Shown piece after piece: positions 6,519 through 9,571 of a DNA stretch of 9,571 bases. Numbering within the stretch: the first letter of the stretch is position 1; the number at the start of each line of letters is the position of its first letter. The DNA is from Opitutaceae bacterium. GTDB taxonomy: Bacteria > Verrucomicrobiota > Verrucomicrobiia > Opitutales > Opitutaceae. The notes under the pieces were generated by a model, which made no database searches, was not told the origin of the DNA, and was given only the letters and a program-made list of their open reading frames with translations. The stretch lies in the NCBI GenBank assembly GCA_005786775.1, contig SYDD01000129.1:1-9571 (forward strand). The letters are read 5' to 3'. The translations under genes were made by a program, and so were the position numbers.

Positions 6519-7790
6519 GTGCGCCTGTCCGCCGCCGCCGCCGAACTGGCCCGCCTTCTCCGGCCGGCTACCCGCTCGCATTGGGACTGGTTGACGCCGG
6601 CCACCCTCTTGGCGTTGGGGGCGGTCGGCGTGGCGTTCATCTATTCCGCCCAGCACTCGATCCCCCAGGCCGCCTCGGCCTCTTGGCTGCGGCAAGACTG
6701 GTTCAAACAGCTGGTCTTTCTCGGCTTGGGCGCCGGGGTTTACGTGGTCGTGTCGCTGATCGACTACCGCTTTTGGCTGCGGGTGGCGCACGGCTTCTAC
6801 CTGCTGTGCCTGGTGCCGCTGGCGATCGTGCTCGTTCCGGGCATCTCGGGCGAGGCGGCCTCGCGCTGGGGCGCGCAGCGCTGGATTCCGCTGGGGCCGT
6901 TCTCGTTCCAGCCTTCGGAAACCGCGAAGGTGGCAGTGCTCCTCATCGTCGCTGGCGTGCTCACGCGCTCGCGGATTGGTACCGTAACCGAGTCGCTCGG
7001 GGCCCTGGGGAAATTGGCCCTTGCGGTAGGTGTGCCGATGATCCTTATCCTGCTTCAGCCGGACTTGAAGTCGGCGATTGTGCTGCCCCCGATGGTGTTC
7101 TCGATGCTCTATGTCTCCCGCCTTTCCCCGCGCTTCTTCGCGGGGGCGTTGGGAGCGTTCCTCCTCCTAATCGGGGCGGTGGCCTGGGATACTAGCCGGT
7201 ACGTCGCCTATATGGAAGGGAACGCGAAGTCGTTTTCGCGCGACAAGGGCGCCTTCGAGGACTCGACCTGGTTCCGCCTGCCGCTACACGACTACCAGCG
7301 CAACCGGTTGCTGAGCTTCATCAACCCGGACAAGTACGACCCGAGCGGCATCGGCTGGAACCAGCGGCAGTCGCTGATCTCGGTGGGCAGCGGCGGGTTG
7401 GCGGGCAAGGGTTGGACGGAGGGGACGCAGGCCCAGCTGGGCTATCTGCCTCGCTCCGTCGCGCACAATGATTTCATCTTCGCGGTCATCGCGGAGGAAA
7501 AAGGATTTCTGGGAAGCCTCACGGTCCTGGGCCTGTTTGGGATAGTGTTGTTCAACGGCATACGCATCGCCGATTCCGCGAGGGACCGGCTGGGGACGCT
7601 GCTCGCCATTGGCGTGACGGCGCTCTTCGCAGTGCACGTGTTCGTGAACATCGCCATGACCATCGGGCTGGTGCCCATCACGGGCATACCGCTTCCCTTC
7701 ATCAGCTACGGTGGCTCCTTTGTGCTTAGTTGCTGCATGCTGCAAGGACTGGTCCAGAGCGTCTGGCGCTTCCGGAGGGAGTTCGCATGA
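6519..7790 (+). CDS. rodA: Rod-shape peptidoglycan glycosyltransferase RodA (SEDS family)
   Basis: A 423-residue SEDS membrane glycosyltransferase that polymerises lipid II during cell elongation, together with PBP2 and the MreBCD complex. About ten hydrophobic segments are visible, the first at residues 25-44. Diagnostic motifs: WGAQRWIPLGPFSFQPSE (Glu134), QPDLKSA (180-186), HDYQRNRLLSFINP, then DPSGIGW with Asp274 aligning with the essential Asp of E. coli RodA (Asp262), SVGSGGLAGKGW with EGTQAQLGYLP, HNDFIFAVIAEEKG, and LVPITGIPLPFISYGGS. Two oddities: about 30 extra residues (224-254) before HDYQR relative to E. coli, and Lys184 where QPDLG is usual. It starts at GTG 6519, just after a hairpin and with no clear ribosome site; an N-terminus of about 20 residues precedes the first membrane segment, as is normal. 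It probably shares a transcript with rng, 96 nt downstream. mrdA (PBP2) and mreBCD are not in the window. Confidence 0.95.
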   Translation: MRLSAAAAELARLLRPATRSHWDWLTPATLLALGAVGVAFIYSAQHSIPQAASASWLRQDWFKQLVFLGLGAGVYVVVSLIDYRFWLRVAHGFYLLCLVPLAIVLVPGISGEAASRWGAQRWIPLGPFSFQPSETAKVAVLLIVAGVLTRSRIGTVTESLGALGKLALAVGVPMILILLQPDLKSAIVLPPMVFSMLYVSRLSPRFFAGALGAFLLLIGAVAWDTSRYVAYMEGNAKSFSRDKGAFEDSTWFRLPLHDYQRNRLLSFINPDKYDPSGIGWNQRQSLISVGSGGLAGKGWTEGTQAQLGYLPRSVAHNDFIFAVIAEEKGFLGSLTVLGLFGIVLFNGIRIADSARDRLGTLLAIGVTALFAVHVFVNIAMTIGLVPITGIPLPFISYGGSFVLSCCMLQGLVQSVWRFRREFA

Positions 7791-7886
7791 ACCACCCGCC
7801 CCGCGCCAACGACCGCCCTGCCGGAATTTCCTGCGCCGCAACCACCGCACCCGGGGGGCCGCCGCCAACACAGAAAGACACCCCCC

Positions 7887-9571
<1,685 letters not shown>

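Overview
The window is a very GC-rich stretch of a bacterial chromosome. It is packed with ordinary genes, with short gaps and few Shine-Dalgarno sequences. The gene mix suggests the Opitutaceae (Verrucomicrobiota): a RodA with an unusual loop next to RNase G, a long Str2-like transsulfuration enzyme, a DUF6268-like outer-membrane barrel and a FucI/AraA-fold sugar isomerase. That placement rests on recognising protein families by eye, not on a marker gene, so it is tentative. I see no tRNA or rRNA gene, CRISPR array, insertion sequence, prophage or known defence system.

Layout. Bases 1-611 (+) hold the 3' part of a SYLF/Ysc84-domain gene. It converges on, and overlaps by 32 bp, a minus-strand two-gene unit: xth (exonuclease III/AP endonuclease, 1083-1838) followed by pncC (stand-alone CinA C-terminal amidase, 580-1086), joined by an ATGA stop/start overlap. 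A 111-bp gap (1839-1949) separates xth from the divergent plus-strand genes. These are a 508-residue PLP enzyme of the cystathionine gamma-synthase group (1950-3476), a DUF167/YggU protein 9 nt later (3486-3767), and an exported beta-barrel protein (3818-4759). A second 111-bp gap (4760-4870) contains three hairpins. Then come a 536-residue sugar-isomerase-fold protein (4871-6481), rodA (6519-7790) after a strong hairpin, and the start of rng (7887 to the window end).

How they fit together. xth and pncC are probably co-expressed repair and salvage functions. The PLP enzyme belongs to methionine/cysteine metabolism. RodA is the elongation glycosyltransferase of the cell wall, and rodA-rng is a common bacterial neighbourhood (cell-wall gene cluster ending in RNase G). 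The isomerase and the barrel protein have no obvious partner here.

No clearly new system is visible. The points most worth a second look are the RodA loop insertion, the divergent isomerase, the altered PncC motifs, the Str2-type enzyme in a bacterium, and the hairpins placed directly before two start codons.
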